Below, piece after piece: positions 51,849 through 60,736 of a DNA stretch of 64,000 bases; positions within the stretch are counted from its first letter, which is position 1, and each line of letters starts with the position of its first letter. Location of the stretch: NCBI RefSeq assembly GCF_963675065.1, contig NZ_OY775905.1, positions 496,001-560,000 on the forward strand. The letters are read 5' to 3'. Origin of the DNA: an uncultured Draconibacterium sp. (GTDB lineage Bacteria; Bacteroidota; Bacteroidia; Bacteroidales; Prolixibacteraceae). The position numbers and the translations under genes were made by a program. Below the pieces are notes generated by a model that was given only the letters and a program-made list of their open reading frames with translations, did not search any database and had not been told where the DNA came from.

Positions 51849-53079
51849 CCGCTTCAATCGAAAAACCAACCTGTTTCAGGTCTTCCCAGAAACCCGGGTA
51901 CGATTTGGTAACCACCATCGGATCATCAATCTGCATGTTGTACCCGGCCAAAGCCATTGGGGCAAATGCCAGTGCCATCCGATGGTCGTGATATGTTCTT
52001 ATTATTGGATTTTCTTCCTGTTGCTCCATATCAACGCTTCCATCCCAGGCTAATTCTCCATGTTCAGGTTCGGTGATAGGAATACCAAACTTCGCCAGTT
52101 CGTTTTGCAAAGCGGTAATCCGGTCGGTTTCTTTAATCTTCAGAGTTTTTAAACCCGAAAAGTGAAATGGTATATTTTTAGCCACACACAAACACGCCAT
52201 TGTTTGTGCCACATCGGGATTTTCAATAAAATCAAGTACCAGTTTATCCGGCTGTCGGTTTTTGCTTTTTGCCAACAGAACTCCCTCTTCTTTTTGTGTT
52301 GAGGTAACTCCAAACTGCTCAAACCAGGATGCGATATTGACATCGCCCTGCAAACTATCGAGTAAAAGATTTTCCAACAAAATTTCGCCATTGTCAACCA
52401 GTGCCATAATCTGGTACCAGTAAGAAGCTCCCGACCAGTCGGCCTCGCAGGTAAAATCGAGGGCAAAATATTTTTGCTCCGGCACAAAAATCTCGTTATC
52501 GTCCCAGCGGTACTGAATGCCAAATTTTGCCATCAGTTCCAGTGTAAGTTTAATGTACGAGCGCGATGTGATATCGCCTTTCAGCTTTAAAGTTAGTCCA
52601 TTTTCGATGGTTGGAGCAATCAGCAAAAGTGCCGAAATATACTGACTTGACACACTCCCATCCAACTCAATGGTTTGCCCTTTTAAATGCGAACCCAAAA
52701 TTTTCAGCGGCGGACAGCCTTCATTGCCCAGGTATTTAATTTGTGCTCCCAGTTGGGTTAGCGCATCTACCAAAATTGCAATGGGCCGTTGCTGCATACG
52801 CTCTGATCCGGTTATCTCCCACTCGCCAACAATTTTTGCCAGAAAAGCGGTAAGAAATCGCATGGCTGTACCGGCATGTCCGATATCGAATTTATTGCTG
52901 TTGGAGAACAATGCTGCCTTCAAAACTTTTGTATCGTCGCTGTCCGACAGGTTTCGAATCGGATAAGGGCTGTAACTCAAAGCATTAATAATTAGTGCCC
53001 GGTTACTTATACTTTTTGATGCCGGAAGATTAATGGTTCCCTTAATTTCTTTTATGTCGGTTTTTACCTGGTAGATCAT
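51844..53079 (-). CDS. aroA: 3-phosphoshikimate 1-carboxyvinyltransferase (EPSP synthase)
   Basis: Sixth step of the shikimate pathway, joining PEP to shikimate-3-phosphate. LPASKSISNRALIINAL at the N-terminus, GHAGTAMRFLTAFLA (phosphate loop) and the late IKETDRITALQNEL and YHDHRMALAFAPMAL blocks are diagnostic. The 411-aa length is slightly short but complete. It follows aroB by 36 bp, forming an aromatic amino acid unit. Confidence 0.93.
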   Translation of the reverse strand: MIYQVKTDIKEIKGTINLPASKSISNRALIINALSYSPYPIRNLSDSDDTKVLKAALFSNSNKFDIGHAGTAMRFLTAFLAKIVGEWEITGSERMQQRPIAILVDALTQLGAQIKYLGNEGCPPLKILGSHLKGQTIELDGSVSSQYISALLLIAPTIENGLTLKLKGDITSRSYIKLTLELMAKFGIQYRWDDNEIFVPEQKYFALDFTCEADWSGASYWYQIMALVDNGEILLENLLLDSLQGDVNIASWFEQFGVTSTQKEEGVLLAKSKNRQPDKLVLDFIENPDVAQTMACLCVAKNIPFHFSGLKTLKIKETDRITALQNELAKFGIPITEPEHGELAWDGSVDMEQQEENPIIRTYHDHRMALAFAPMALAGYNMQIDDPMVVTKSYPGFWEDLKQVGFSIEAD

Positions 53080-53115
53080 GTCAGAAGTAATAATGAGGTT
53101 AATTCGGTCTGTCGA

Positions 53116-54180
53116 TTACAGACTTTTATAGTATTTAAGCGCTTCCAGAATCAGATCTTTGCTGCAATTCTGATTAATGGCAATTTCGCCAACTTTTGGA
53201 AGTAGTGTAAAATTAATTCGTCCCGATTCGTTCTTTTTGTCGTGCGTCATTAATTGATATAACGCTTCAAAATCTGATTCTTCAATTTCGAACTTACCAT
53301 AAATATCCAACATCCATTTGGTCAGCTCATCGCAATCTTGTTGCGTAAATCCACACATTTTTACCGACAAGAACAATTCCGCAATCATGGCATAAGCAAC
53401 GGCATAACCATGCAGAATGGGCCGGTTTTGTTTCATGGCCAGACTTTCGAAAGCATGGCCAACCGTATGCCCAAAATTCAGTGCTTTTCGGATGTTGTTT
53501 TCAGTTAAGTCGTTGGCCACAAAATATTCTTTCACGTTCACCGAGTTACGGATAATTTCCTGCAACAGATCGTAATCTATATTATCAAAGTCAAAATCTT
53601 TAAGCTCTGCAAGATGTTCCGTACTATGAATCAATCCGTGTTTGATCATTTCGGCAAACCCCGAAATAAAATTATTGCGATCAATTGTTTTCAGAAAATC
53701 GGTATTAATAACAACGGCAACCGGTTCTTTAAATACGCCAATTTCATTTTTTAGGCCGTTAAAGTTAAACCCGGTTTTCCCACCCACCGAAGCATCAACC
53801 TGCGAAAGTAAGGTTGTTGGCACGTTCAGAAAATCGATACCGCGTTTAAAGGTGCTGGCTGCAAAACCTGCCAAATCGGTAAGCATTCCGCCGCCAATAT
53901 TGATCAACAGCGATTTGCGGTCGCCTTCGTTTTCCGACAAAAACTGCCAGATAGTTTCAACCGAGCCAATCTTTTTATTGCTCTCTCCGGCCGGAACCAC
54001 CACTTTTTTTATGGCATTTTCTACCAAAAAATTATCCAGTTTGGCTACCCAAAGTTTATCAACGGTTTCTTCGGTAGCCAGAAAAACCTTGCCCTTTGGA
54101 TAGTTGTCGATATAAGCCTGTAGTTCCTGTTCCAACTTTCGGCTGTAAATTATTTTAGAGTAAATTTTTGAATTTCCCAT
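53116..54180 (-). CDS. aroB: 3-dehydroquinate synthase
   Basis: Second step of the shikimate pathway, converting DAHP to 3-dehydroquinate with NAD and a metal. INIGGGMLTDLAGFAASTFKRG and PTTLLSQVDASVGGKTGFN are the NAD and substrate blocks; metal-binding residues lie in FAEMIKHGLIHS and NFGHTVGHAFE. The 354-aa length is standard. First gene of the aroB-aroA unit. Confidence 0.94.
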   Translation of the reverse strand: MGNSKIYSKIIYSRKLEQELQAYIDNYPKGKVFLATEETVDKLWVAKLDNFLVENAIKKVVVPAGESNKKIGSVETIWQFLSENEGDRKSLLINIGGGMLTDLAGFAASTFKRGIDFLNVPTTLLSQVDASVGGKTGFNFNGLKNEIGVFKEPVAVVINTDFLKTIDRNNFISGFAEMIKHGLIHSTEHLAELKDFDFDNIDYDLLQEIIRNSVNVKEYFVANDLTENNIRKALNFGHTVGHAFESLAMKQNRPILHGYAVAYAMIAELFLSVKMCGFTQQDCDELTKWMLDIYGKFEIEESDFEALYQLMTHDKKNESGRINFTLLPKVGEIAINQNCSKDLILEALKYYKSL

Positions 54181-54277
54181 AAGTAGCTGCTAAATTGCGA
54201 TAAAGTTACAATAAAAATGGCATTGCCTTTTTTTAAGAGTGCCCGCGATAATAGTTTTAGATATTTAATAACGAACG

Positions 54278-54730
54278 ATGACAATAAAAAACACGGATAA
54301 GGTTTCGAAGATCAAAAAAATATTCTTCCTGGTTTCCATAATTATTGCGTTGGGTATTCTGGCGTTGTTTTTACTCGACCATGTTATGTATGCATTGGCC
54401 GGAGTGGGCGTTTTTTCCATATGGTATCTTTATTTTCTTGTGGCCGATTTTCAATACATCGAATTTTCTGACGACGAAGACCGCATTATTCTTCGTTATT
54501 ACAAAGTGATCAGTTTTACCGGAAAGGCCTATAATTCCATTGAATTTCCCAAGTACCGTTTAAGAAAGGCGAACTTCGATAATTCATTCTTTGGTAAATT
54601 ATCCGATTTAACACTCGTAATAAAAACCGATAGAGGAATAGCCGAATATCCAACTGTTAGCCTTTCCGGCTTAAATTTCGAAGACCGCAAACGTATTCAG
54701 GAGTCACTAAATTCAATCATCAAAACCTAA
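54278..54730 (+). CDS. Hypothetical membrane protein
   Basis: A 150-aa protein with two hydrophobic helices close together (about residues 16-34 and 40-58) followed by a soluble beta-rich domain of about 90 residues (from FQYIEFSDDEDRIILRYYKV). The layout resembles small membrane proteins with a pleckstrin-homology-like cytoplasmic domain, but I cannot assign a function. It starts 97 bp from divergent aroB and 19 bp before dprA, so it may share transcripts with dprA. Confidence 0.7.
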   Translation: MTIKNTDKVSKIKKIFFLVSIIIALGILALFLLDHVMYALAGVGVFSIWYLYFLVADFQYIEFSDDEDRIILRYYKVISFTGKAYNSIEFPKYRLRKANFDNSFFGKLSDLTLVIKTDRGIAEYPTVSLSGLNFEDRKRIQESLNSIIKT

Positions 54731-54749
54731 ACCTGAGCTCCCTGCACTT

Positions 54750-55853
54750 ATGAACAAAGACCTTAAATACAAAGTGGCACTATCGATGCTTCCAAATATT
54801 GGAGGTATTCTTGCCCGTAACCTTGTTGCATACATTGGCAGTGCCGAAGGTGTTTTTTCGCAATCGGCCAAAGCACTAACAAAAGTTCCGGGAATTGGAG
54901 AAGCTTATGCCCGCCAAATAAAGAAAAACAATGTATTGCCCAAGGCTGAAAAAGAGCTGGAATACATTGATAAAAACGGAATAGACATCCATTTTTATAC
55001 CGATGTAACGTATCCGCGCAGATTAAAAAGCTGTGTTGACGCGCCACTTATTATTTACACCAAAGGCAATATGAATCTAGATACCGAACGGGTAATCAGC
55101 ATTGTGGGCACGCGTAACGCCACGGAATACGGCAGGTCAATCGTTGATGATCTTTGCCGCGAATTTGCCGAACGGAAATACAATATTCTTATCGTGAGTG
55201 GTTTGGCTTATGGCATTGATGTACAAGCCCACCGATGTGCCCTGAACAACAAACTGCCAACCGTGGGTGTAATTGCACATGGCCTCGATACGCTTTACCC
55301 GGCAATACACAAACAAACAGCAGCAAAGATGCAGGAATGCGGCGGAATTGTCACTGATTTTCCGAGCAATACAAAAATAGACCCGGCCAATTTTATTAAA
55401 CGCAACCGTATTATTGCCGGACTTGCCGATGCAACAATTGTGGTGGAATCGGCTCAAAAAGGAGGCTCGCTAATTACTGCCGATATTGCCTCATCGTATA
55501 ACCGCGATGTTTTTGCTTTTCCGGGGCGGGCGGGCGATACCTACTCGAAAGGCTGTAACCTGCTGATCAGAAACAACGGAGCTACTTTAATAGAAGGGAT
55601 AAACGATCTGGAATACTTTATGGGCTGGAAAAAAACCGATAAAGTTGACGCCATTCAGTCGAGTTTGTTTATCGATTTAAATCCTGACGAACAAAAAGTA
55701 GTCGATCTGCTAAAAGAAAAAGGCGAACTATTTATCGATCAGATTTCGGCCGAAATAAAACTTCCGGTAAGCCGTATTTCAGCGATGTTGCTCAACCTTG
55801 AATTTAAAAACCTTGTACTTGCGCTCCCCGGTAAAATGTACAAATTGAGGTAA
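54750..55853 (+). CDS. dprA: DNA processing protein DprA
   Basis: Loads RecA onto incoming single-stranded DNA in natural transformation. An N-terminal helix-hairpin-helix region (LTKVPGIGEAYARQIKK) precedes the extended Rossmann fold: VSIVGTRNATEYGRS, VSGLAYGIDVQAHRCAL and AQKGGSLITADIA are signature blocks. A C-terminal winged helix (about residues 305-365) completes the usual 367 aa. Confidence 0.93.
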   Translation: MNKDLKYKVALSMLPNIGGILARNLVAYIGSAEGVFSQSAKALTKVPGIGEAYARQIKKNNVLPKAEKELEYIDKNGIDIHFYTDVTYPRRLKSCVDAPLIIYTKGNMNLDTERVISIVGTRNATEYGRSIVDDLCREFAERKYNILIVSGLAYGIDVQAHRCALNNKLPTVGVIAHGLDTLYPAIHKQTAAKMQECGGIVTDFPSNTKIDPANFIKRNRIIAGLADATIVVESAQKGGSLITADIASSYNRDVFAFPGRAGDTYSKGCNLLIRNNGATLIEGINDLEYFMGWKKTDKVDAIQSSLFIDLNPDEQKVVDLLKEKGELFIDQISAEIKLPVSRISAMLLNLEFKNLVLALPGKMYKLR

Positions 55854-55876
55854 GTCGGCTTTATTTTCTAATTTTG
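55845..55876 (+). promoter_or_regulatory. Promoter of the DEAD-box helicase gene
   Basis: TTG at 55845-55847 and TAATTTTG at 55869-55876 are separated by 21 nt, an optimal Bacteroidetes arrangement. It overlaps the end of dprA and supports the ATG at 55915. Confidence 0.7.
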
Positions 55877-55914
55877 CACCCAAACAGAAAACTTTGTTTT
55901 CTAAATTTAATAGA

Positions 55915-57237
55915 ATGAAGAAGACTTTTGAAGATTTAAAAGTTGCAAAATCGATATTAAAATCGCTGGATGACATTGGTTTTACTACGCCAACACCCAT
56001 ACAGGAAAGAGCTATTCCGAAAATTAATTCGGGAGTAAATATTGTTGGTGTGGCCCAAACCGGAACCGGAAAAACCGCTGCTTACCTCCTTCCTCTGCTT
56101 AGTCGTTTAAAAAAGCCTGAGGGAGTTGATCCGCGTGTTGTAATTCTTGTTCCTACACGCGAATTATCAATTCAGGTGGGAGAAGATATTGCAGAATTGA
56201 CAAGTTACTCGGAATTGCGCCATGCTGCGGTATTTGGTGGTATTGGCTGGACAAAACATGCTGCTTTGCTGGAGCCGGGTATTGATATCCTGGTTGCCAC
56301 ACCGGGCCGGATGTGGGATTTGTACCAGGCCGGTGCGCTGCGGTTAAAAAAGGTAAAATACCTGGTAATCGATGAAGCCGACCGTATGCTCGACTTGGGA
56401 TTTATACCTCAAATCCAACAGCTTCAGGAAATTATTCCGTCGCGCAGGCAAAACCTGTTGTTTTCAGCTACCTTCTCGGAGAAAATTGAAACGCTGGCAG
56501 AAGAGTTTCTCGACCACTACGATAAACTGGAAGTATCACCATCGGCCACTCCGGTTGGGCTGGTAACACAAAAATGTTATAAGGTTCCGAATTACAGAAC
56601 AAAACTTAATCTTATCAAGCATCTTCTTCAAGACGAAGAAAATTTTACGCGTGTGGTTATTTTTGTGAAGACGAAGGAACATGCCGAGGGCGTTTACAAA
56701 GTGGTTCAGCGAAAAGCGGAAGGCGAAAAACGAATTCTCCATTCGAACAAAGCTCAAAACTCGCGTATTAATTCAATACAGGCCTTTAAAAAGGGTGAGG
56801 TTCGGATATTGATTACCACCGATGTTTCGGCGCGGGGAATGGATGTAAGCCAGGTGAGCCACGTAATTAACTTTGATTTGCCCAATGACTACGAAGATTA
56901 TATTCACCGAATTGGGCGAACTGCACGTGCTGGAAATAAAGGAGATGCCATTACCTTAATCGATCCGGCGGCAGAGTGGCACTGGAAAAAGATTGAAAGT
57001 TTAATGCGCCAGGAAATTCAGCTTCTGGACTTGCCTGAAGAGGTAGAAGTGATTGAATCGGAGTTAAAAGAAAACCAGGATATGCTGCGCGAGATCGACC
57101 GCCAGCGCAAAATCGACGATCCAACTTTCCAGGGGGCTTTTCATCAGAAAAAAAGAAAAGGCTCGTCAAAACGTTCGTTCGAAGATAAGTTTACACGAAC
57201 AAAAGAACGTCAGAAACGAAAGAAAAGAAGGAAATAA
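55915..57237 (+). CDS. DEAD-box ATP-dependent RNA helicase
   Basis: All helicase motifs are present: Q motif TPTPIQERAIP, motif I AQTGTGKT (47-54), PTRELSIQ, motif II DEAD in VIDEADRMLD, SAT in LFSATFSEK, and HRIGRTARAGNKGD. A basic C-terminal tail (KKRKGSSKRSFEDKF and following) may bind RNA. The frame opens at a TTG seven codons earlier; the ATG is 39 bp after the promoter element and preferred. Its role may be ribosome assembly or RNA decay, as for RhlE-like helicases. Confidence 0.93.
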   Translation: MKKTFEDLKVAKSILKSLDDIGFTTPTPIQERAIPKINSGVNIVGVAQTGTGKTAAYLLPLLSRLKKPEGVDPRVVILVPTRELSIQVGEDIAELTSYSELRHAAVFGGIGWTKHAALLEPGIDILVATPGRMWDLYQAGALRLKKVKYLVIDEADRMLDLGFIPQIQQLQEIIPSRRQNLLFSATFSEKIETLAEEFLDHYDKLEVSPSATPVGLVTQKCYKVPNYRTKLNLIKHLLQDEENFTRVVIFVKTKEHAEGVYKVVQRKAEGEKRILHSNKAQNSRINSIQAFKKGEVRILITTDVSARGMDVSQVSHVINFDLPNDYEDYIHRIGRTARAGNKGDAITLIDPAAEWHWKKIESLMRQEIQLLDLPEEVEVIESELKENQDMLREIDRQRKIDDPTFQGAFHQKKRKGSSKRSFEDKFTRTKERQKRKKRRK

Positions 57238-57284
57238 AAGTAGAAGTGCCAACGGAAATCAGCGTTGGCACTTCTACTTGTTTT
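57238..57284. terminator. Strong terminator after the helicase gene
   Basis: A perfect 17-bp stem (AAGTAGAAGTGCCAACG and its inverse, 57238-57254 with 57263-57279), 8-nt loop and GTTTT. On the other strand it is followed by TTTATTT and may also stop leftward transcripts. Confidence 0.85.
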
Positions 57285-57286
57285 GG

Positions 57287-57391
57287 GCGGTGGTTATTCC
57301 CACAAAGAAGAATGGCAAATATTATCGTGGCGGATTTCAGGAGATTGCCCGTACGCTGAACGAAACCAATTATGAGAAACCGGAACAATAA
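57287..57391 (+). pseudogene. Possible C-terminal gene remnant
   Basis: A short frame without a start reads IPTKKNGKYYRGGFQEIA and on to TAA at 57389-57391, with coding-like composition. The upstream part is replaced by the terminator, suggesting the tail of a lost gene at the edge of the accessory patch. No family was recognised. Confidence 0.25.
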
Positions 57392-57440
57392 GCTGCACAG
57401 GTCTTCGCAATACAATTTACAGGCTTTTAAAGTCTACTGC

Positions 57441-57905
57441 TTATTTCTCTATTTCCCATTTCGGTGTAACAGCAATTCTTTTCCCATCATCCGTTGTATA
57501 TTCTTCCAACGAGTTTTCTTTTGACTGGATACACATGTACACCATGTTTTCGTCAGAGGTGTTGCATAAGCTTCTCACACCATCAGGTGCAACTCGTATT
57601 ACACTTCCTTCCTGAACAGGAAAACAATCCTCATCAACCTGATAATAACCTGAGCCTTTAAGTATGATATAGGTTTCTTCGTCTTTGTAATGTATATGGA
57701 AATATCCTAATTCTGATTTTGGCGGTATGGTGGTGAACGATATTTCTGTTCCGGTTGATTTGGTAAGCTCTTTTAAAAATACTTTCCCTTTAATCTCGGT
57801 TTTTAGTTTCGGATGAATAAGTGAATATTTTTCTACATCTTCTAAGTTACCCACATTTACTGCCGAATAATTCTTGTTTTCTGAAATCAATTCTAATTTT
57901 TTCAT
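57441..57905 (-). CDS. Cupin-domain protein
   Basis: A 154-aa protein with the two cupin motifs: GYFHIHYKDEETYIILKGSG (His-X-His and Glu metal ligands) around residues 67-86 and GSVIRVAPDGVRSLCN as motif 2. Small cupins are enzymes or ligand sensors; the metal and substrate are unknown. It follows the GNAT gene by 44 bp. Confidence 0.85.
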   Translation of the reverse strand: MKKLELISENKNYSAVNVGNLEDVEKYSLIHPKLKTEIKGKVFLKELTKSTGTEISFTTIPPKSELGYFHIHYKDEETYIILKGSGYYQVDEDCFPVQEGSVIRVAPDGVRSLCNTSDENMVYMCIQSKENSLEEYTTDDGKRIAVTPKWEIEK

Positions 57906-57949
57906 TTTCCTGTGTTTTTTAGATTAGACAATCTCTACACCTATTTGTT

Positions 57950-58480
57950 TTACTCCCATTGCTGTAGCCAGCGGTTTTTCTCAATTTCATATCTTCTGTC
58001 GGTGCAATTATCTCTTTCATTGAAAAATTCACTCACGGGGTTCATAAACTTGTCTAAAATTTTTACCGAACCAGAGTTTGCAATATTTACATCTGCTGTT
58101 ACTTTGCTAACTTTCAATTGCTGAAAATAATATTCCAACATTCCTTTTGTTATTTCTGTTCCGTATCCTTTTCCCCAATAATTTACTCGAAAACGATATC
58201 CTAATTCCTTATCATTATTATCATTTATCAGAAACAGAGCAAGTCCAATCAATTCAGTATTTCCCGTTTCATAAATACCGCACGCACATTTTTTATATTT
58301 CAAATCATCTAATTCAAAGTTCAGAACTTTGTTAAATCTATCCGTTATTTGATCTTCCGTAAATGCTTTTTGAGGAATTAGTTCTAAAACTTTTGGGTCG
58401 GTAAACAGTTCTGCAAAATACACTCTATCTTCTGCCTTTAAACTTTTAACTACTAATCGTTCTGTTTTAAATAATTCCAT
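57950..58480 (-). CDS. GNAT family N-acetyltransferase, RimJ/RimL-like
   Basis: The 176-aa protein begins FKTERLVVKSLKAEDRVYFAEL, as in the RimJ/RimL group (acetyltransferase_3), and has GYRFRVNYWGKGYGTEITKG as acetyl-CoA motif, with the last block NSGSVKILDKFM. Proteins of this type acetylate N-termini or small molecules. AT-rich, within the accessory patch. Confidence 0.87.
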   Translation of the reverse strand: MELFKTERLVVKSLKAEDRVYFAELFTDPKVLELIPQKAFTEDQITDRFNKVLNFELDDLKYKKCACGIYETGNTELIGLALFLINDNNDKELGYRFRVNYWGKGYGTEITKGMLEYYFQQLKVSKVTADVNIANSGSVKILDKFMNPVSEFFNERDNCTDRRYEIEKNRWLQQWE

Positions 58481-58524
58481 TTTTGATTTCGTGTGATTTA
58501 ATTGGGTTACGGCAAATTGGTCGA

Positions 58525-58638
58525 GTAGTGGCAGATTGCGTGGTAATTTCCTGTCAAACCGTTAAGCTGTTTGAGCGGGCTACAAACCTTGATATTTCGC
58601 ACCTTACCTGCCATTACTTATACAAAACGTTAGCATTT
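58525..58638 (-). repeat. Cassette-like border and structured tail, second unit
   Basis: Read leftwards, AAATGCTAAC (58638-58629) ends the gene-bearing part, then a tail follows whose arms GTAATGGCAG (58617-58608) and CTGCCACTAC (58534-58525) are inverse copies in nine of ten bases, 73 bp apart. The layout parallels the tail at 40.9 kb. Confidence 0.5.
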
Positions 58639-58644
58639 GGTTTT

Positions 58645-59238
58645 TTATTTTGGTTTTGAATATTCGATTAATTCCTCCACATATCGAAAATCACCTTGAT
58701 TCTGAGTGAGTTTTATGAAATTCTTTACTGCAGGAGCATATAACCAAACTTCTGTTTCATTTGCACTATATCCTCTGGAATTGGTCGTTTTTCCGGTGTA
58801 TTTGATTGTATAAGCCATAAATGTTCCAGCTTCCACTGTTTCTTCTTGGTATGACAGTACTTCGGCATTTTGACTTTGGTTTCCTGTAGTTCCATCCTGA
58901 CTTGTCCAGTTGTTTTCATATTTCCACTTTTTACCCACTTCGAGTGGCCAGTCGTACTTTGGTGTTTCGCTTTCCTCTGGTTTAACAATTTCGGTAACGG
59001 GAATGGTATCCATACCGATGGTTATTCCTAAATCTTCGTTAAAAGTGACTATTTCTCTAGTGTCAATTCCATCTGAGCGCACTTCTCCTTCGGTAGTTAC
59101 ACCTTTATATTTCCAAACCCATTTCTCTCCAAGTGTATAATCAGCCAGAGTTGGTTGTTGGGTTATACCAGATTTCGTTTTATCATTACAGGCACTAAGT
59201 ATTAATACTGCAAGTAATATTAGAATTTGATTTTTCAT
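58645..59238 (-). CDS. Hypothetical lipoprotein
   Basis: A lipoprotein signal ends at LILSAC (Cys17). The 180-residue mature part is beta-rich, with repeated aromatic blocks such as LGEKWVWKYKG and VGKKWKYENNW, indicating two related halves of a beta-sandwich. No known family was recognised. It is 9 bp after the serine hydrolase gene, so both are likely one transcript, and both lie between the inverted borders. Confidence 0.7.
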   Translation of the reverse strand: MKNQILILLAVLILSACNDKTKSGITQQPTLADYTLGEKWVWKYKGVTTEGEVRSDGIDTREIVTFNEDLGITIGMDTIPVTEIVKPEESETPKYDWPLEVGKKWKYENNWTSQDGTTGNQSQNAEVLSYQEETVEAGTFMAYTIKYTGKTTNSRGYSANETEVWLYAPAVKNFIKLTQNQGDFRYVEELIEYSKPK

Positions 59239-59247
59239 AGTTTTGAT

Positions 59248-60684
59248 TTATAATTTGATTGCATTTTGTCCATATAATTTGAATGATTTTATGTTATCCT
59301 TCATTGTGAAAGAAATTTGCACTCCAGTATTTGGGTGAATAAAATCAAGATTTTCACTAACAATAGGAACTAGTTTATACTCATCGCCATTAGGAAAAAA
59401 GAGTGAAATTTGATCCTTGTTTTCGTCATAGCTGATAGTTAAATCTATTTGATTATTCCATTTATAGCTGCCCGACAAACCTTTTAATACATCTGATTTA
59501 ACATGTGTGCGTTGAACTTCTGTTTGCTTAAAATGGTGCCAATTAAATATTTGTGAGGCTGATAATAATAGTTCATTCCCAAGTGCCCCTCCATTATCCG
59601 AATTGGTCAAATATACCAATCCATGTCCACTTGATAGACTTATTGTCATGCCTGTTCTGTAACCTGCATTACCGCCATAGTGGGTAATGGAAATATCATC
59701 GTCAGACCTATCCACGATAAATCCATATACATGCCCTTCTCGCTCGTCATTCAGTATTGACTCAATATCAGTTTGAGAAAATATCGAATTTTTCCCTTGA
59801 TAAGCATTATAAATTTCAATCATAAATTTGGCCATATCTGTAGCGTTGCTCCAAAGCCCTGCCGCAGCTTGTTCAGGCTGATTTCGCCAGCCACCTTCTA
59901 CAACGTCGCCTGAGTAAGTATAACCTTTTGCCACACGAATCGAATCCGAAGCGGGTAAAGGCTGTGTGAACTCAGAAAGAGACATCCCGGCTGGTTCAAG
60001 AATCCATTTTTTCATAATGTTCGAAAACTTGTCATTAAAAATATCTTGAAGTGCCAGTTCGGCTAATGTGTAACCACCACCTGAGTATGCCAGCATTTTA
60101 TTTGGTGGTGTGATGACTTCTATAGCCGGTGTATTGACCCCCTCATTTCCCATTAAAATATCAAAATCGGTGGGCATGGAAACATTTCTCGAATATCCTT
60201 GATATCCCCCAGGGGTAATCCCTGAAGTATGAGAAAATATATTGCGAAATGTAACTGGATTTTCAACTGTTTGTTTTCCTTGTGGTAAAACGAAATCTTT
60301 AAGATAGTACTGGATATTTTTATCCAGGTCAATCTCACCTGAAGAATGCATACGTAATGCCGCAAGAAAAGTCACTGGTTTTGATAATGATGCTGCTTGA
60401 AAAATAGTTGTACTGTCAAGATTTTGTTGATCGTGAAAATTTGCATTTTGATAAATGTCTGCCCATTCAATTTCACCATAATTTATTACAGCAAGTGATA
60501 ATGCCGGGATTTTATATTCTACCATTTTATCGCTTATTGAGCTAAAACTTTCCGATTCTTGAAGAAACTTCACTTTCCCACGCATTCCGTTTTCCAGTGC
60601 AGCTTTTGTATCATCTGGTTCCTTAGATAAGTTGCAAGAAGCAAAAAGAATAAGTGCTAAACTTGCAAGAGTTAATTTATTCAT
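59248..60684 (-). CDS. Serine hydrolase lipoprotein, second copy type
   Basis: A lipoprotein signal (LILFASC, Cys17) leads into a class C beta-lactamase-like domain: SLSK in AASLSKPVTFLA, YSGGGYTLAE as second motif and HYGGNAGYR as third. A C-terminal beta domain follows. The whole layout, including the spacing of motifs, parallels the 41.1-42.5 kb protein, but many residues differ, so they are distant paralogues or separate acquisitions. The biochemical activity is unknown. Confidence 0.85.
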   Translation of the reverse strand: MNKLTLASLALILFASCNLSKEPDDTKAALENGMRGKVKFLQESESFSSISDKMVEYKIPALSLAVINYGEIEWADIYQNANFHDQQNLDSTTIFQAASLSKPVTFLAALRMHSSGEIDLDKNIQYYLKDFVLPQGKQTVENPVTFRNIFSHTSGITPGGYQGYSRNVSMPTDFDILMGNEGVNTPAIEVITPPNKMLAYSGGGYTLAELALQDIFNDKFSNIMKKWILEPAGMSLSEFTQPLPASDSIRVAKGYTYSGDVVEGGWRNQPEQAAAGLWSNATDMAKFMIEIYNAYQGKNSIFSQTDIESILNDEREGHVYGFIVDRSDDDISITHYGGNAGYRTGMTISLSSGHGLVYLTNSDNGGALGNELLLSASQIFNWHHFKQTEVQRTHVKSDVLKGLSGSYKWNNQIDLTISYDENKDQISLFFPNGDEYKLVPIVSENLDFIHPNTGVQISFTMKDNIKSFKLYGQNAIKL

Positions 60685-60714
60685 AGTTTAAATATATACT
60701 TGTTATTTTTAGAT

Positions 60715-60724
60715 AAATGCTAAC
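60715..60724 (-). repeat. Border of the second cassette-like unit
   Basis: AAATGCTAAC on the plus strand is the exact inverse of GTTAGCATTT at 58629-58638; together they enclose the serine hydrolase and lipoprotein genes. Confidence 0.5.
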
Positions 60725-60736
60725 AAAGTGATCTTA

